DNA of 64,000 nucleotides from an uncultured Anaerolineae bacterium (GTDB taxonomy: Bacteria > Chloroflexota > Anaerolineae > J036 > Brachytrichaceae), in assembly GCA_938028725.1 (NCBI GenBank), contig CALIMH010000003.1:1-64000 (forward strand), given 5' to 3'. Within the stretch, counting starts at the first letter, position 1; each line of letters begins with the position of its first letter. The notes beneath the pieces were generated by a model, which was given only the letters and a program-made list of their open reading frames with translations, did not search any database and was not told the origin of the DNA. Of this stretch, positions 20,079-30,166 are shown piece after piece. Both the position numbers and the translations under genes were made by a program.

Positions 20079-21356
20079 TTACCGCGCTAATTGGCGTTGC
20101 AGCGTGGTCGCTTGGGTGCGCACCTCGCTGGGGACCAGTTTGGCAGGATCCATAAACTCTTGGACGCGGCTGGTGTCTTGGCGGGCTTTCGTCAACCACT
20201 GCTCGAAGTAGCGGCGCTGCTCGTCCCGCAGCTCATACTGCTCTAGCGGCCGCACTTCGCGCGCCAGCGGCACCACCAAATAAAAGCCAGAGTTTGAGGA
20301 CGTGATCACAGGTGAGGGAGTGTTCAGCGGGCCTTTCTCCAACGCCTCGACCACCTCTGGCCCAAACAGCGAAGCAGCTCGGCTGCGGCTCATCCAATCC
20401 TCTTGAGTGGTGCCATTACCAATCGGTGCCGGCTGGGTGATCGCATTGGTCTGTGAGATCAGCGCACGAAAGTCGAGCTCCCCAGCCCGCAGCCGCGCCT
20501 GCGCAGCTTCAGCGTCGGACAGCGCGTTGAAACGAATGTAGTCGAATTGGAAGTGCAACGTGGTTGTGGGCACTTCCTTGTCAAACGTCTCGCGCAGCCG
20601 CTGGCGATACAAGCTCTCCAACACTAGCTCGCGCAGGTCGGCCTCGGACCAGCCGATAGCGCCATAGTTCTGGAGTGCCCGCTGGAAGCTGTCGCGGAAC
20701 TCTTGTTCTGTGATCGAAGTGGGCTGCAGCGGCGGTGCTTCAGTTGGTGGCGGCTCGGTCTGCGTCAGCGTTTCGGTCGCCGTCAGGGCGGAGGTTGGTG
20801 TTGGCAGTGGCGTGTAGGTTGGAAACGGCGTAAGCGTTTTGCGATAGAAGCCAAAGCTTCGCTCTAGGCTTTCTTGCACTTCTTCTGGGCTGATCTGGAT
20901 GGCGCGCCGATTGGCCTCGCTGCGGATCAGAATGGCCTCCAGCAGGTTGTCTAGTGTGGTCCGCCCAATTTGGTCAGCGTCAAGATTGGTGACGATTTGC
21001 TGGAGCTGCTGCTCGTATAGCTGGATCAAAAACTGCGAAGAGCTGTCGCCGCTGGCGCGCAACTCCGCAACCTGATTGCTAATCTGGTTGTAGTTGAGCA
21101 ACTGTTGCGAGAAGTTGTAGCGGATGCGCTTCTGCAACTGCCGAACGGTGATAACTTGCCCATCCGCGCTAGCCACGACGCGCTGCGGCTCAAACACCAA
21201 CAGTTGCAAAGCGGCAGCTAGCACAAGCAGCGCCGTAAGTGCAAACACCACGATAGCCCCCACAATCACGAGTTGGCGCAGGCGCTTCTCCCGTTCCTGT
21301 CGAAGGCTCGGCACGAGAAATGACTGCGCGCGAGGAGGAGAGGTTTTTTGCTTCAT
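20079..21356 (-). CDS. SurA/PrsA-like membrane-anchored peptidyl-prolyl isomerase
   Basis: About 425 residues. A basic cytoplasmic tail is followed by one transmembrane helix (about 29-55), then a SurA_N-like helical region (VVASADGQVITVRQLQKRI, later LLEAILIRSEANRRAI). A Thr/Pro-rich linker near 180-220 (PFPTYTPLPTPTS) precedes a degenerate parvulin-like domain (HFQFDYIRFNALSDAEAAQA to the C-terminus). It likely chaperones secreted proteins outside the membrane. The ATG at 21356 is preferred, although a GTG at 21389 is in frame and a GGAGG lies 14 bases before the ATG. It follows rpsF by 123 bases on the same strand. Confidence 0.78.
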   Translation of the reverse strand: MKQKTSPPRAQSFLVPSLRQEREKRLRQLVIVGAIVVFALTALLVLAAALQLLVFEPQRVVASADGQVITVRQLQKRIRYNFSQQLLNYNQISNQVAELRASGDSSSQFLIQLYEQQLQQIVTNLDADQIGRTTLDNLLEAILIRSEANRRAIQISPEEVQESLERSFGFYRKTLTPFPTYTPLPTPTSALTATETLTQTEPPPTEAPPLQPTSITEQEFRDSFQRALQNYGAIGWSEADLRELVLESLYRQRLRETFDKEVPTTTLHFQFDYIRFNALSDAEAAQARLRAGELDFRALISQTNAITQPAPIGNGTTQEDWMSRSRAASLFGPEVVEALEKGPLNTPSPVITSSNSGFYLVVPLAREVRPLEQYELRDEQRRYFEQWLTKARQDTSRVQEFMDPAKLVPSEVRTQATTLQRQLAR

Positions 21357-21479
21357 GGGCTCACCAAAAGCCTCCACTGTCAACTTCACTGAGCATAGCC
21401 CACCTGCTCCTCACCGGTTTGGGTGGCTTGCCCGATTGAGGTGTAGCGAAGGGGCACAGACAGAAGTGATGCTATGCCC

Positions 21480-21863
21480 CTATGCCGAGGTTTCGGGCAG
21501 CTCTGCTTCTGAATCTGTCGGTCCTGCTTGCTCGTGGTGCGCTGTCGGCTCGAGCGCCTTCGGAGCGGCGGTGTTCTCGTCGGCGCGCACAAGCAGGTAA
21601 CGCAGCACGTCCTCTTGCAAGCGCAAGCGATTTTCCAGCCGCGCCACAGCAGGCGCCTCGAGATTGACCAAGCAAAAGATGTAATGCCCCTCGCGGTAAC
21701 GACGGATGGGGTAAGCGAAGGCGCGCATACCCCACCGGCTCAGCTTCACAATCTCGCCTTTCTCCGCGCGAATGTACTCGTTGATGCGCTCGATCAGCCG
21801 CTCTAGGTTCGGTGCATCGAGATCCGGCTTCACGATGTAAGTTAACTCGTATGTGCGTGTCAT
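21480..21863 (-). CDS. rpsF: 30S ribosomal protein bS6
   Basis: 127 residues: a canonical bS6 core (YELTYIVKPDLD, GMRAFAYPIRRYREGHY, LRLQEDVLRYLLVR) with an acidic, Pro/Ala-rich C-terminal tail of about 30 residues. It binds the platform of the small subunit together with bS18. In most bacteria rpsF is followed by ssb and rpsR; here a SurA-like gene follows instead. A strong ribosome site (AAAGGAG) precedes the ATG at 21863. Readings that start further upstream add unrelated sequence. Confidence 0.95.
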   Translation of the reverse strand: MTRTYELTYIVKPDLDAPNLERLIERINEYIRAEKGEIVKLSRWGMRAFAYPIRRYREGHYIFCLVNLEAPAVARLENRLRLQEDVLRYLLVRADENTAAPKALEPTAHHEQAGPTDSEAELPETSA

Positions 21864-21942
21864 GCGGTTGGCGTCTCCTTTCCCTGGAAATTGCCTTTGG
21901 CACACACCAAAAGCGGAAAGGCACGTTGCCTCACAGGCGGCA

Positions 21943-21961
21943 ACTATAACACGGCTACAAT
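21943..21961. promoter_or_regulatory. Divergent -10 boxes for rpsF and the GNAT-like gene
   Basis: TATAGT on the minus strand (21943-21948) points to rpsF, and TACAAT on the plus strand (21956-21961) points to the GNAT-like gene. The two back-to-back promoters are separated by seven bases, so they may compete for polymerase. Confidence 0.35.
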
Positions 21962-21994
21962 GCTGCTCATACAGCGCACAGCGGAGCAAACGCC

Positions 21995-23152
21995 ATGAGC
22001 CATCAGCCGATTGTCGTGAGCGAGTGCAAGAGCAGTGCTGAGCGGCGGCAATTTGTCGAGTTTCAGTGGGAGATTTACAAAGACAACCCTCAATGGGTGC
22101 CGCCGCTGATCAGCGAGCGCATGGCGTTCTACGACCGAACGAAGAACCCTTTCTTTGAGCACTCGGAAGCAGCCTTGTTTGTAGCGCGACGTGGGGGGCA
22201 CATTGTGGGCACTATCGTTGCTATTTTGAACAACCGTCACAACGCCATCCACCACGAGCACACCGGCTTCTTCGGCGGCTTCGAGTGCATCAACGACTTT
22301 GAGGTGGCCCGCGCGCTGTTCGACACAGCGCGCGACTGGGTGAAGGCGCGGGGGATGACGGTGCTGCGCGGCCCCACCACGCTCTCCTTCAACGACGAGA
22401 TCGGCTTGTTGATCCGCGGCTTCGACAAGCCGCCGCGCGTGCTCATGCCCTACAACCCGCCCTACTACGCTGAGCTGGTTGAACGCTATGGCTTTCAGAA
22501 GGCGATGGATTTGTATGCCTGGTGGGTCTCCACCCAAACAGCAGCGGACAAGCGCCTGGCACAACTGGAGCGCATCGCCGCTGGCATTCAAAAGCGCAAG
22601 AACTTCGTCGTGCGCAACGCCGACTTTCGCCACCTGGACCGCGAGGTGGCAGCGCTCAAGCGCATCTACGCCAGCAGCGAGGGCGCTTGGCGCGACAACT
22701 GGGGACACGTGCCGATGACCGATCACGAGCTGGCGCACGTGGTGCGCAACCTGAAGCAATTCGCAGACCCGGATTTCATCTTCATCGCCGAGGTGGATGG
22801 CGAGCCAATCGGCCTAGCGGTGAGCTTGCCAGACGTGAACCAGCCGCTGCGCAAAGCCTACCCCAATCCGCGAACGCCAGAGCTTTGGACGCTGCTCAAG
22901 TTCCTGTGGTATCGCCGCACCACCATCAACGCGGTGCGATTTATCCTGCTCGGCACGCTGCCGGAGTATCGTGCTTCGGGAGTGGAGTCATTGCTGATCT
23001 ACAGAACGCTGGAGGCTGCGCGCCGGCGCGGCTACATCGGCGGTGAATTGGGCTGGATTTTGGAAACCAATGACGCGATGAACCGCATCAACCAAGCTGC
23101 CGGCGCGGAAATCGAGAAGGTTTATCGCATCTATGACTATCGAATCAGCTAA
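21995..23152 (+). CDS. GNAT-like N-acetyltransferase-fold protein
   Basis: 385 residues. It resembles a family of large proteins with two GNAT-like halves (N-terminal half FVEFQWEIYKDNPQWVPPL; C-terminal half FIFIAEVDGEPIGLAVSLPD). The second half has the beta-bulge and the acetyl-CoA-type region around LPEYRASGVESLLIYRTLEA. Acyl transfer to an amine is the usual activity; the substrate is unknown. It ends inside the downstream sugar transferase gene (20-bp overlap), so the two are translationally linked and may both serve polysaccharide assembly. A 33-base leader with a GGAG-like site precedes it. Confidence 0.78.
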   Translation: MSHQPIVVSECKSSAERRQFVEFQWEIYKDNPQWVPPLISERMAFYDRTKNPFFEHSEAALFVARRGGHIVGTIVAILNNRHNAIHHEHTGFFGGFECINDFEVARALFDTARDWVKARGMTVLRGPTTLSFNDEIGLLIRGFDKPPRVLMPYNPPYYAELVERYGFQKAMDLYAWWVSTQTAADKRLAQLERIAAGIQKRKNFVVRNADFRHLDREVAALKRIYASSEGAWRDNWGHVPMTDHELAHVVRNLKQFADPDFIFIAEVDGEPIGLAVSLPDVNQPLRKAYPNPRTPELWTLLKFLWYRRTTINAVRFILLGTLPEYRASGVESLLIYRTLEAARRRGYIGGELGWILETNDAMNRINQAAGAEIEKVYRIYDYRIS

Positions 23153-24605
23153 AGTGGTAGAAACCTCGCCCACCAAGCTGCGCTCAGCCACGCGATCGCC
23201 TATCAGCGCCCGCCTAGGCCTGTTCGTGGCCGATCTGATACTGATCAACTGCGCCTTCGCACTCAGCTACGTGGTGCGCTATCAGTGGGAGTGGTTTCGT
23301 CCTATTGCCTTCGATGCTCGCCTGAGCGATTATCTGCCCATCCAGGTGCTGTTCAATCTCGCGTTGTTGGCCTTCTTCTGGTTGGATGGCGTGTACGCGT
23401 TTCGCCGCGGCCGATCGATGCTTGACCAAGTGTGGTCAATCAGCAGTGCGGTGATCAAAGCAGTGTTCATCGTATGGGTGGCGATCTTCATTTATGGTCC
23501 GGCGGTTTATTCGCGGCTGATGATTGCGGAGGCCGGCTTGATCACCATCCTCAGTTTGAGCGGACTGCGCGGGGTGTTGAGCTGGCGTGCAGCGCAACTG
23601 CGCAAGCAAGGGATCGGCGTCTCCAACGTGCTGATCATCGGCGCGGGCGAGCTGGGCCGCGCGGTGATGCGCGCGATCTTCGCGCGACCAGACCTCGGCT
23701 ACCGCTGCATTGGCTTCTTGGACGACGATCCCCAGCGCGGACAAACAGACATCGGCCGCTTCCCGGCGCTGGGCAACATCAGCGCGCTGCCGGAGTTGCT
23801 CAGACGGGGCGGCATTGACGACGTCATTATCGCGCTGCCTTGGTCGGCACAACAGAAGATCGCTCAGCTCGTCTCGATCTGTCAAGCACACCGCGTGCAA
23901 GTGCGCATCGTCCCCTCGCTGATGCAAGTCAACTTCAGCCGCTTGGATGTGAGCGACTTCGGCGGCATTCCCCTACTCACCCTGCGCGAGCCACAGTTCG
24001 ACCCGATCAGCCGCGTGGTGAAGCGCGCGATTGACCTCGTGCTCGGCACGCTCTTTCTGCTAGTTGCGCTGCCGATCATGCTGATCGCGGGTATTGCGAT
24101 ACGGCTGGAATCGCCCGGGCCGATCATCTACAGCCAGATTCGCATCGGACAAAACGGGCGGCCCTTCAAGGTGTACAAGCTACGCTCCATGCACAAGGAC
24201 GCCGACAAAGAGCGCGAGAAGTTGCGCGCGCTCAACGAAGCCAAGGGGCCGATATTCAAGATTCGCGAGGACCCGCGTCTGACGCGGGTGGGCCGACTGC
24301 TCCGCAAGCTGAGCATCGACGAGCTGCCTCAGTTCTGGAACGTGTTGCGCGGCGATATGAGTATTGTCGGCCCACGCCCACCGCTGCCGGAGGAGGTGCA
24401 ACAATACTCGGACTGGCACCACGAGCGCTTGAGAGTGAAGCCCGGCATCACCGGCCTTTGGCAGATCAGCGGCCGCAGCGATCTCCCCTTCGACGAGATG
24501 GTGTTGCTGGACGTGTACTACATCGAGAATTGGTCACCCGCCCTGGACTTGAAGATCATCCTCGCCACGATCCCTCATGTGCTCAGCGGACGCGGGGCTT
24601 ATTGA
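23133..24605 (+). CDS. Undecaprenyl-phosphate sugar-1-phosphate transferase (WcaJ/PssY type)
   Basis: 490 residues. An N-terminal set of four to five membrane helices (about 25-140) is followed by a CoA-binding-like Rossmann domain ([13 protein letters not shown], then IGFLDDDP). The C-terminal bacterial sugar transferase domain starts with a membrane hairpin after KRAIDLVLG and contains [14 protein letters not shown] and, further on, [20 protein letters not shown]. It loads the first sugar phosphate onto undecaprenyl phosphate to begin a capsule or exopolysaccharide unit. The other polysaccharide genes are not in the window. Its end overlaps the convergent clpC by seven bases. Confidence 0.93.
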   Translation: MTIESAKVVETSPTKLRSATRSPISARLGLFVADLILINCAFALSYVVRYQWEWFRPIAFDARLSDYLPIQVLFNLALLAFFWLDGVYAFRRGRSMLDQVWSISSAVIKAVFIVWVAIFIYGPAVYSRLMIAEAGLITILSLSGLRGVLSWRAAQLRKQGIGVSNVLIIGAGELGRAVMRAIFARPDLGYRCIGFLDDDPQRGQTDIGRFPALGNISALPELLRRGGIDDVIIALPWSAQQKIAQLVSICQAHRVQVRIVPSLMQVNFSRLDVSDFGGIPLLTLREPQFDPISRVVKRAIDLVLGTLFLLVALPIMLIAGIAIRLESPGPIIYSQIRIGQNGRPFKVYKLRSMHKDADKEREKLRALNEAKGPIFKIREDPRLTRVGRLLRKLSIDELPQFWNVLRGDMSIVGPRPPLPEEVQQYSDWHHERLRVKPGITGLWQISGRSDLPFDEMVLLDVYYIENWSPALDLKIILATIPHVLSGRGAY

Positions 24606-27097
24606 GCCGCAGGTTCGGGTAAGGCGACCGTTTCGCGGTTGCCGGCGCGCTTCACCGTGTCAAACACCAACCCGCTGCCATCAGGCTGCACGTCCACGCG
24701 CACGCAGTCGCCACTTCCGAATTGACCTTGAAGCAGTTGCACGCTCAGCGGCCCTTCGACATACTTCTGCATGGCGCGGCGCAGGGGACGCGCACCAAAG
24801 TTAGGGTCGTAGCCTTGGCGCGCCAACCAGCGCCGAGCTTCTGGCGAAAGCTCAATTTGTATTTGGCGCTCGGCCAACCGCTCGCGCACTTCACGCAGTT
24901 GTAGCTCCACGATTTGCTCCACATCCTCCAGCGTGAGTGGCGAGAAGATGACGATCTCGTCCACACGGTTGAGGAATTCAGGGCGGAAGGTGCGCTTGAG
25001 TGCATCCTCGATCCGCTTGTGGTCGGCGATCATCTTGAACTCTTCTTCCTCACTCGGCTTGATGAAGCCCAATGCGCCACCTTTGCGGACGTACTCAGTG
25101 CCGACGTTGCTGGTCATGATGATCACCGTGTTGTTGAAGTACACCACGCGCCCCTGGCCATCGGTCAAGCGCCCCTCATCCAGGATTTGCAGCAGGGCAT
25201 TCCAAACGTCGGGGTGCGCCTTCTCAATCTCGTCGAACAGCACCACTTGGTAAGGCCGACGGCGGATGCGTTCGGTGAGCTGGCCGCCCTCCTCGTAGCC
25301 CACGTAGCCCGGCGGCGCGCCGAACAAGCGGCTAACGGTGTGCGGCTCGCGATACTCGCTCATGTCCACCCGAACCAGCGCGTTCTCGTCATCAAAGAGG
25401 AACCAAGCCAACGCTTTAGCTAGCTCGGTCTTCCCTACGCCAGAGGAGCCGAGAAAGATGAACGAGCCAATCGGTCGATTGGGGTCTTTCAAACCGCTGC
25501 GCGCGCGGCGGATCGCGTCGCTGATAGCGCGGATCGCCTCGTCTTGGCCAACGATGCGCTCATGCAAGCGCTCCTCCATCTTGAGCAGCTTGACGCTTTC
25601 GGTCTCCATCATCTGGTTGACTGGGATGCCCGTCCACTGCGCCACCACGTTAGCAATGTCATCCGCGTCCACCACTTCATCCAAGTTTTTCTCCTTTTGC
25701 CAACGCTCACGCTCGGCCTCAAACTCTTGCTGCAAACGTAGGCGGTTGACTTTGATCTCGGCGGCGCGCTGATAGTCCTGGGCGATGGCGGCAGTTTCCT
25801 CCTCGCTGCGCAGGCGCTCCAACTCACGGCTCTTGGCCTTCAAGTCGGGTGGCAGGGTGAAGAGCGCCACGCGCAGCTTGGCGGCGGCCTCGTCAATTAG
25901 GTCAATCGCCTTGTCTGGCAACTTGCGGTCGGTGACGTAGCGAGCGCTCAAGCGAGCAGCAGCCACAAGCGCCTCGTCGCTGATGCGCACTTTGTGATGT
26001 GACTCATAGCGCTCGCGCAGGATGCGCAGCATCTCGATGGTCTCTTCGACGCTCGGCTCGTCCACAAAAATCGGGGCGAATCGGCGCTCGAGGGCGCTGT
26101 CCTTCTCGATGAACTTGCGGTACTCGTCGAGGGTGGTGGCGCCAATGGCCTGCAGCTCGCCGCGCGCTAACGCCGGCTTGAGCATGTTGCTGGCGTCCAT
26201 CGCGCCGGCAGCGTTGCCGGCACCAACCACGTTGTGCAGCTCGTCAATAAAAAGGATGACTTTACCCTCGCTGTGTTGCACTTCCTCAATTACAGACTTG
26301 AGGCGCTCCTCAAAGTCGCCACGGAAGCGCGACCCAGCCACCATGGCGGGCAGGTCGAGGGCGACGACGCGCTTGTTGAGCAAAATCTCCGGCACGTCGC
26401 CGGCGACGATCTTCTGGGCCAGCCCCTCGACGATAGCAGTCTTGCCGACGCCGGCCTCGCCGATCAGCACTGGGTTGTTCTTGGTGCGACGGCTGAGCAC
26501 TTGAATGACGCGCAGAATCTCCTCATCGCGCCCCACCACTGGGTCCAGCTTGCCTTCGCGCGCCATGCGCGTGAGATCGCGCGAGAACTTTTCCAGCGTG
26601 CGGTAGCGCGCTTCCGCCTGGGGATCAGTGACGCGCTGGCCACTGCGCAGGTCTTTGATTGCGTCCAGCAGCCGATCGCGCGTGATGCCCGCCTCGGCCA
26701 AGATGCGCGCGGTGGGCGTGTTGCGCTCTGATGCGATGGCGAGGAAGAGGTGCTCAGTGCTGATGTATTCGTCCTTCAGGCGGCTCGCCTCTTCGTTGGC
26801 TAGGTCCAAGATACGCTTGACGCGGGGCGTGATAAACATCTGCTGCGTCCCGCCCAAGCTGCCGCCGTAGATACCTGCCCGCGGTGAAACGCGCAGCACA
26901 TCATCGAGCTTGCCGGCGATCACCGCAGGGTCCGCACCAAGCTGCATGATGAGCTGGGACACTGTGCCCTCCGGCTGCTCGATAAGCGCCAAGAGGATGT
27001 GCTCAGTGTCCACCTGGGTGTGACCATAGCGCTGGAGAATTTCGTAAGCGCGCGCTGCTGCATCTTGAGCACGCTCTGTGAACCGGTCGTATCGCAT
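24599..27097 (-). CDS. clpC: ATP-dependent Clp protease ATPase subunit ClpC
   Basis: 832 residues, the usual ClpC length. Clp_N repeats occupy about 1-145. The first AAA+ module has a Walker A GEAGVGKT near 212, and a short middle domain (about 400-490) follows. The second AAA+ module has GSSGVGKT near 549, then a C-terminal D2-small domain ([18 protein letters not shown]). It unfolds substrates for ClpP. The coiled middle domain is short, as in ClpC and unlike ClpB. The ATG at 27097 follows a purine-rich GAGAGAGG site and a 30-base leader from a TATAAT box. No CtsR or CIRCE-like operator is evident. Confidence 0.95.
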   Translation of the reverse strand: MRYDRFTERAQDAAARAYEILQRYGHTQVDTEHILLALIEQPEGTVSQLIMQLGADPAVIAGKLDDVLRVSPRAGIYGGSLGGTQQMFITPRVKRILDLANEEASRLKDEYISTEHLFLAIASERNTPTARILAEAGITRDRLLDAIKDLRSGQRVTDPQAEARYRTLEKFSRDLTRMAREGKLDPVVGRDEEILRVIQVLSRRTKNNPVLIGEAGVGKTAIVEGLAQKIVAGDVPEILLNKRVVALDLPAMVAGSRFRGDFEERLKSVIEEVQHSEGKVILFIDELHNVVGAGNAAGAMDASNMLKPALARGELQAIGATTLDEYRKFIEKDSALERRFAPIFVDEPSVEETIEMLRILRERYESHHKVRISDEALVAAARLSARYVTDRKLPDKAIDLIDEAAAKLRVALFTLPPDLKAKSRELERLRSEEETAAIAQDYQRAAEIKVNRLRLQQEFEAERERWQKEKNLDEVVDADDIANVVAQWTGIPVNQMMETESVKLLKMEERLHERIVGQDEAIRAISDAIRRARSGLKDPNRPIGSFIFLGSSGVGKTELAKALAWFLFDDENALVRVDMSEYREPHTVSRLFGAPPGYVGYEEGGQLTERIRRRPYQVVLFDEIEKAHPDVWNALLQILDEGRLTDGQGRVVYFNNTVIIMTSNVGTEYVRKGGALGFIKPSEEEEFKMIADHKRIEDALKRTFRPEFLNRVDEIVIFSPLTLEDVEQIVELQLREVRERLAERQIQIELSPEARRWLARQGYDPNFGARPLRRAMQKYVEGPLSVQLLQGQFGSGDCVRVDVQPDGSGLVFDTVKRAGNRETVALPEPAAQ

Positions 27098-27127
27098 CTG
27101 CCCTCTCTCTCAGGTGCTTTCGGCGGC

Positions 27128-27133
27128 ATTATA
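27128..27133 (-). promoter_or_regulatory. -10 box of clpC
   Basis: TATAAT on the minus strand, 30 bases before the clpC ATG. This gene has a conventional leader with a Shine-Dalgarno site, in contrast to many neighbours. Confidence 0.45.
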
Positions 27134-27185
27134 GACATGCCGCGTTTGAAATTTGCAAGAGCGCTCAAAGCTGCCTCTGGTTCAT

Positions 27186-27191
27186 TACAAT
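27186..27191 (+). promoter_or_regulatory. -10 box of murJ
   Basis: TACAAT ending 11 bases before the ATG at 27203. It supports the short form of MurJ. Confidence 0.35.
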
Positions 27192-27202
27192 ACCTCTCTC
27201 GC

Positions 27203-28783
27203 ATGTCGCCTCGCTCGCTGATGCGGTCCGCGCTGCTGGTCAGCGCCCTGTACGTGCTCAGCAACGTGACGGGCTTTGTGCAGCGCGCGATTGTCGCCGG
27301 ACGCTTCGGCGGTGGGGAAGCGCTCGATGCGTTCTACGCAGCTTTTCGGCTGCCTGATCTGCTCTTCAACGTGCTGGCCGGTGGCGCATTGGCCTCGGCG
27401 TTTATCCCGCTGTTCAGTGGACACCTCGCCAAAGGTGAGACTGCACTGGGCTGGGCATTGGCCAGACGCGTGGCGTTGGGCGTGGGCAGCGCCGTGGGCA
27501 TAGCAGCGCTGCTGGCTGCAAGCGGGGCAGAGGTGCTAGTGGACGCAGTGATCGCGCCGGGCTTCGGCCCCTCCCAAGCCACATTGACGGCGGGCTTGAT
27601 GCGCGTGATGCTGATCAGCACGGTGATCTTCGCCCTGAGCGGGCTGATGATGGGGGTGCTGCAATCCCATCACCACTTCCTCGCGCCCGCGCTTGCGCCG
27701 GTGTTATACAACGTCGGCATTGCCGCCGGCGCCGTGCTGCTCGGCAGCATGGGCATCTACGGGGCAGCGGTGGGCGTGGTGGTCGGGGCGCTGATGCACC
27801 TGGCCGTGCAATTGCCCACACTCGCGCGGCTTATCCCACGCACCTCGCCGGCGCTGAGCGCGAGCCAATCGCGGCAGCTTCGCCAGGACGCCCAGCAAGT
27901 GCTACAGCTCATGTTGCCGCGCGTGATCGGCCTGGCCGCTGTTCAGGTGAACTTTATCGTCAACACACGCCTGGCCTCCGCCATGGAAACCGGCGCAGTG
28001 ACAGCGCTGAACTTAGCCTTCGCTATCATGATCTTGCCCCAAGCAGCTATCGCCCAAGCCATAAGCACCGTGCTTTTCCCCGCGATCAGCGCACACGCCG
28101 CGCTGGGCGATCGGAGGGCCTTCACGCGCGCGTTGAGCCAATCCATGGCTGTAGTGCTCGCGTTAAGCGCGCCGGCATCGGTTGGGCTGGTCGTGCTAGG
28201 CGAGCCTTTGATTCGGCTGCTGTTCGAGCGTGGCGCGTTTAGCGCGCAAAACACAGCGCAAACAGCCTTCGCGCTGCAAATGTTTGCGGTGGGGCTAACC
28301 GCCCATGCGGCGCTAGAGGTAGTGACGCGCGGCTTCTACGCGCTGCGCGACACGCTGCGACCGGTAATGTTAGCCGTCGTCAGCATGGCGTTGAACGTGG
28401 CGCTCAGCGTGGCGCTATCGGCAGCTTTCGCGCGCGCTGGATGGATGCCTTTCGGCGGCGTGGCGCTGGCAAACTCGCTGGCTACAGCGCTGGAGACCAC
28501 TGTGCTCTGGCTGCTGTTGCAGCGCCGCGAGCCAGCGCTGCGCGCCCAGGTGGTGTTGCAGGCGCTTGGCCGCGCATCGGCAGCATCCGCATTGATGGGG
28601 CTGGCGCTGATCAGCTGGCGCGCATTGTTGGGCGACGGCCACACCTCTACCCTGTTCGCGCTGCCAGTCGGGCTGGCGGTATACGCGGCCGCAGCGTGGT
28701 CATTGGGCAGCGCCGAGATGCACTGGATAGCAGCGCAAGTGCATGCGCGGGTGCGCCATCCGCTCGCTGAGCTTAAGAAATAG
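27203..28783 (+). CDS. murJ: Lipid II flippase MurJ
   Basis: 526 residues in about 14 hydrophobic helices of the MVF/MOP superfamily. Typical MurJ segments are GFVQRAIVAGRFGGGEALDA, AFRLPDLLFNVLAGGALASA, LGEPLIRLLFERGAFS and GFYALRDTLRPV. It flips lipid II for peptidoglycan synthesis. The ATG at 27203 is used because the longer in-frame reading crosses the promoter region and adds 68 non-conserved residues. It is divergent from clpC. The stop overlaps the convergent HD-domain gene by 11 bases. Confidence 0.95.
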   Translation: MSPRSLMRSALLVSALYVLSNVTGFVQRAIVAGRFGGGEALDAFYAAFRLPDLLFNVLAGGALASAFIPLFSGHLAKGETALGWALARRVALGVGSAVGIAALLAASGAEVLVDAVIAPGFGPSQATLTAGLMRVMLISTVIFALSGLMMGVLQSHHHFLAPALAPVLYNVGIAAGAVLLGSMGIYGAAVGVVVGALMHLAVQLPTLARLIPRTSPALSASQSRQLRQDAQQVLQLMLPRVIGLAAVQVNFIVNTRLASAMETGAVTALNLAFAIMILPQAAIAQAISTVLFPAISAHAALGDRRAFTRALSQSMAVVLALSAPASVGLVVLGEPLIRLLFERGAFSAQNTAQTAFALQMFAVGLTAHAALEVVTRGFYALRDTLRPVMLAVVSMALNVALSVALSAAFARAGWMPFGGVALANSLATALETTVLWLLLQRREPALRAQVVLQALGRASAASALMGLALISWRALLGDGHTSTLFALPVGLAVYAAAAWSLGSAEMHWIAAQVHARVRHPLAELKK

Positions 28784-29696
28784 ATTTCAGTTTGCCGCCT
28801 TCAAGGACCGCGTTGCCAATGATGCGCTTCTCCGCCTCCGCGTTCGGCTCCAGCGATCGGACGCGCACTTTGACCAGCCGGCGCAGTGGGGTGGCGTTGA
28901 TCTTCTTGATGAGCGTCTCCTCCACCTGGAAAATGCCGGCTGAGTTGCTCATCACCACGTCAATCATCACGGGCGTGTTGTCATCGCCGCGCACGATGTC
29001 CACTGATTCAATTGCCAACGCCGAAACGGAGTGAATATCCAGCTTGCCCAAATCGAACGGCATACGCGCCCGGCCCTTGGTCATATCACAACCGTCGGCG
29101 ACGGCGACTACCGCACCTTCCATGAACAACGGCGCTGGATTAATGTCGTGACACTGGATCGCGGACAAGATGAAGTCCATGATCAGCGTGCGCTGCTCCA
29201 AGTCGTCGTAAATCTGGGCCAGGATGTCTTGCAGGATCGGCTGGGCGAGGAGCACACCGATCAGCTCATGGCCGATGCGATGGGTGGCGTTGCCGATGTC
29301 GTGCAGCATCACCCCACACAGCGTGACGAGGCAGGCGTCGTCATGATCGCCAGTGCCGGATTGCACCACGTCTAGCGTCGCACCGGCCTCGATTAACAGC
29401 GTCATGATCTGCAAGGCATATGCAGCAGTCACGCGGGCGTGGATCGGGCCATGGTCGTTGTAGGCCAATTTGCCGACGGTGGTGTAGTTCGATAGATTCC
29501 AGTGCGCATCCACGCGCGGATCGCAGATGAGCAGCTCATAGGCGCGAGCCGTGCGCGGATAAGCAGCGCTCAGCGCGCGAATGGTGGTATCGGCGCGGGC
29601 TGCCAATTCGCCGTAGTCATCTGGCAAGACTGCTTCCAGACGCGCGCCGTTGCCCAACGCATGGGCGGGGGGGCGGGAGATGACAATGCGAGACAT
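28773..29696 (-). CDS. HD-domain phosphohydrolase-like protein
   Basis: 307 residues with a divalent-metal HD core: YNDHGPIHARVTAAYAL supplies the first histidine, LCGVMLHDIGNATHR the HD pair, and later CHD and VVAVADGCDMTKGRARMP the last aspartate. HD proteins hydrolyse phosphomonoesters or cyclic nucleotides; the substrate here is unknown. The C-terminal 80 residues (VMSNSAGIFQVEETLIKKIN) form a separate alpha/beta segment that recalls archaeal and thermophile proteins of this type. It starts 12 bases after the stop of the small Cys-rich protein, so the two appear to be an operon. Confidence 0.8.
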   Translation of the reverse strand: MSRIVISRPPAHALGNGARLEAVLPDDYGELAARADTTIRALSAAYPRTARAYELLICDPRVDAHWNLSNYTTVGKLAYNDHGPIHARVTAAYALQIMTLLIEAGATLDVVQSGTGDHDDACLVTLCGVMLHDIGNATHRIGHELIGVLLAQPILQDILAQIYDDLEQRTLIMDFILSAIQCHDINPAPLFMEGAVVAVADGCDMTKGRARMPFDLGKLDIHSVSALAIESVDIVRGDDNTPVMIDVVMSNSAGIFQVEETLIKKINATPLRRLVKVRVRSLEPNAEAEKRIIGNAVLEGGKLKSIS

Positions 29697-29708
29697 AGCG
29701 TAGCTTGA

Positions 29709-30056
29709 TCAAGCCTCGATCAGGCGGCGTGCTTGAGGTGTGCTTTTCAGGAACTTGTGCACTTCATTGCGGGCCTCCTGCAACTTTTCGGCGATGTGCT
29801 CATCTTTGCCGCGGAAGGTGCGCAGCGTGCGCCTGCTGCACTGCAAGCAGCCGATGGTCGCGCGGTAGCTGTCCAAGTCGCAGGTAAGGCAGTTGTTCAG
29901 GCGCACCATCATCAGGGTGAAGGCCAGCACTTGTTCATCGTGCTCGTCTGCTCGGCTCAAACGGTCAATCAGCTTTTGCCAGGCCAATCCCGGACGCGCA
30001 TCGCGTAGATTTGGGATCAGCGAAGCGGGGAAGAGAATTTCACTATCCGGGTACAT
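29709..30056 (-). CDS. Small Cys-rich protein of unknown function (CxxC-x10-CxxC)
   Basis: 115 residues from the ATG at 30056, preferred over an in-frame start at 30095 because GTGAGGTG gives a ribosome site nine bases upstream. The middle carries NCLTCDLDSYRATIGCLQC, two CxxC pairs ten residues apart, followed by a basic stretch (SRRTLRTFRGKDEH) and a helical tail. A zinc or iron-sulfur site is likely. The helix before the cysteines (DEQVLAFTLMMVRLNNC) is weakly like carboxymuconolactone-decarboxylase-type proteins. It is paired with the HD protein. No function can be named. Confidence 0.72.
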   Translation of the reverse strand: MYPDSEILFPASLIPNLRDARPGLAWQKLIDRLSRADEHDEQVLAFTLMMVRLNNCLTCDLDSYRATIGCLQCSRRTLRTFRGKDEHIAEKLQEARNEVHKFLKSTPQARRLIEA

Positions 30057-30166
30057 CGTGCGCACCTCACAAAGTACAGAGGCCACATGCTGCAAGCGAC
30101 AATGTTTCAGACGGGAGCCGCTGCAAGAGGAGATGATAGCACGCCGGTGTAAGAAAGTGGTTAAGA

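Noticed and set aside
27098-27202. Heat-shock operator (CIRCE or CtsR type) between clpC and murJ.
   Set aside because: Neither TTAGCACTC-N9-GAGTGCTAA nor GGTCAAA heptad repeats are present.
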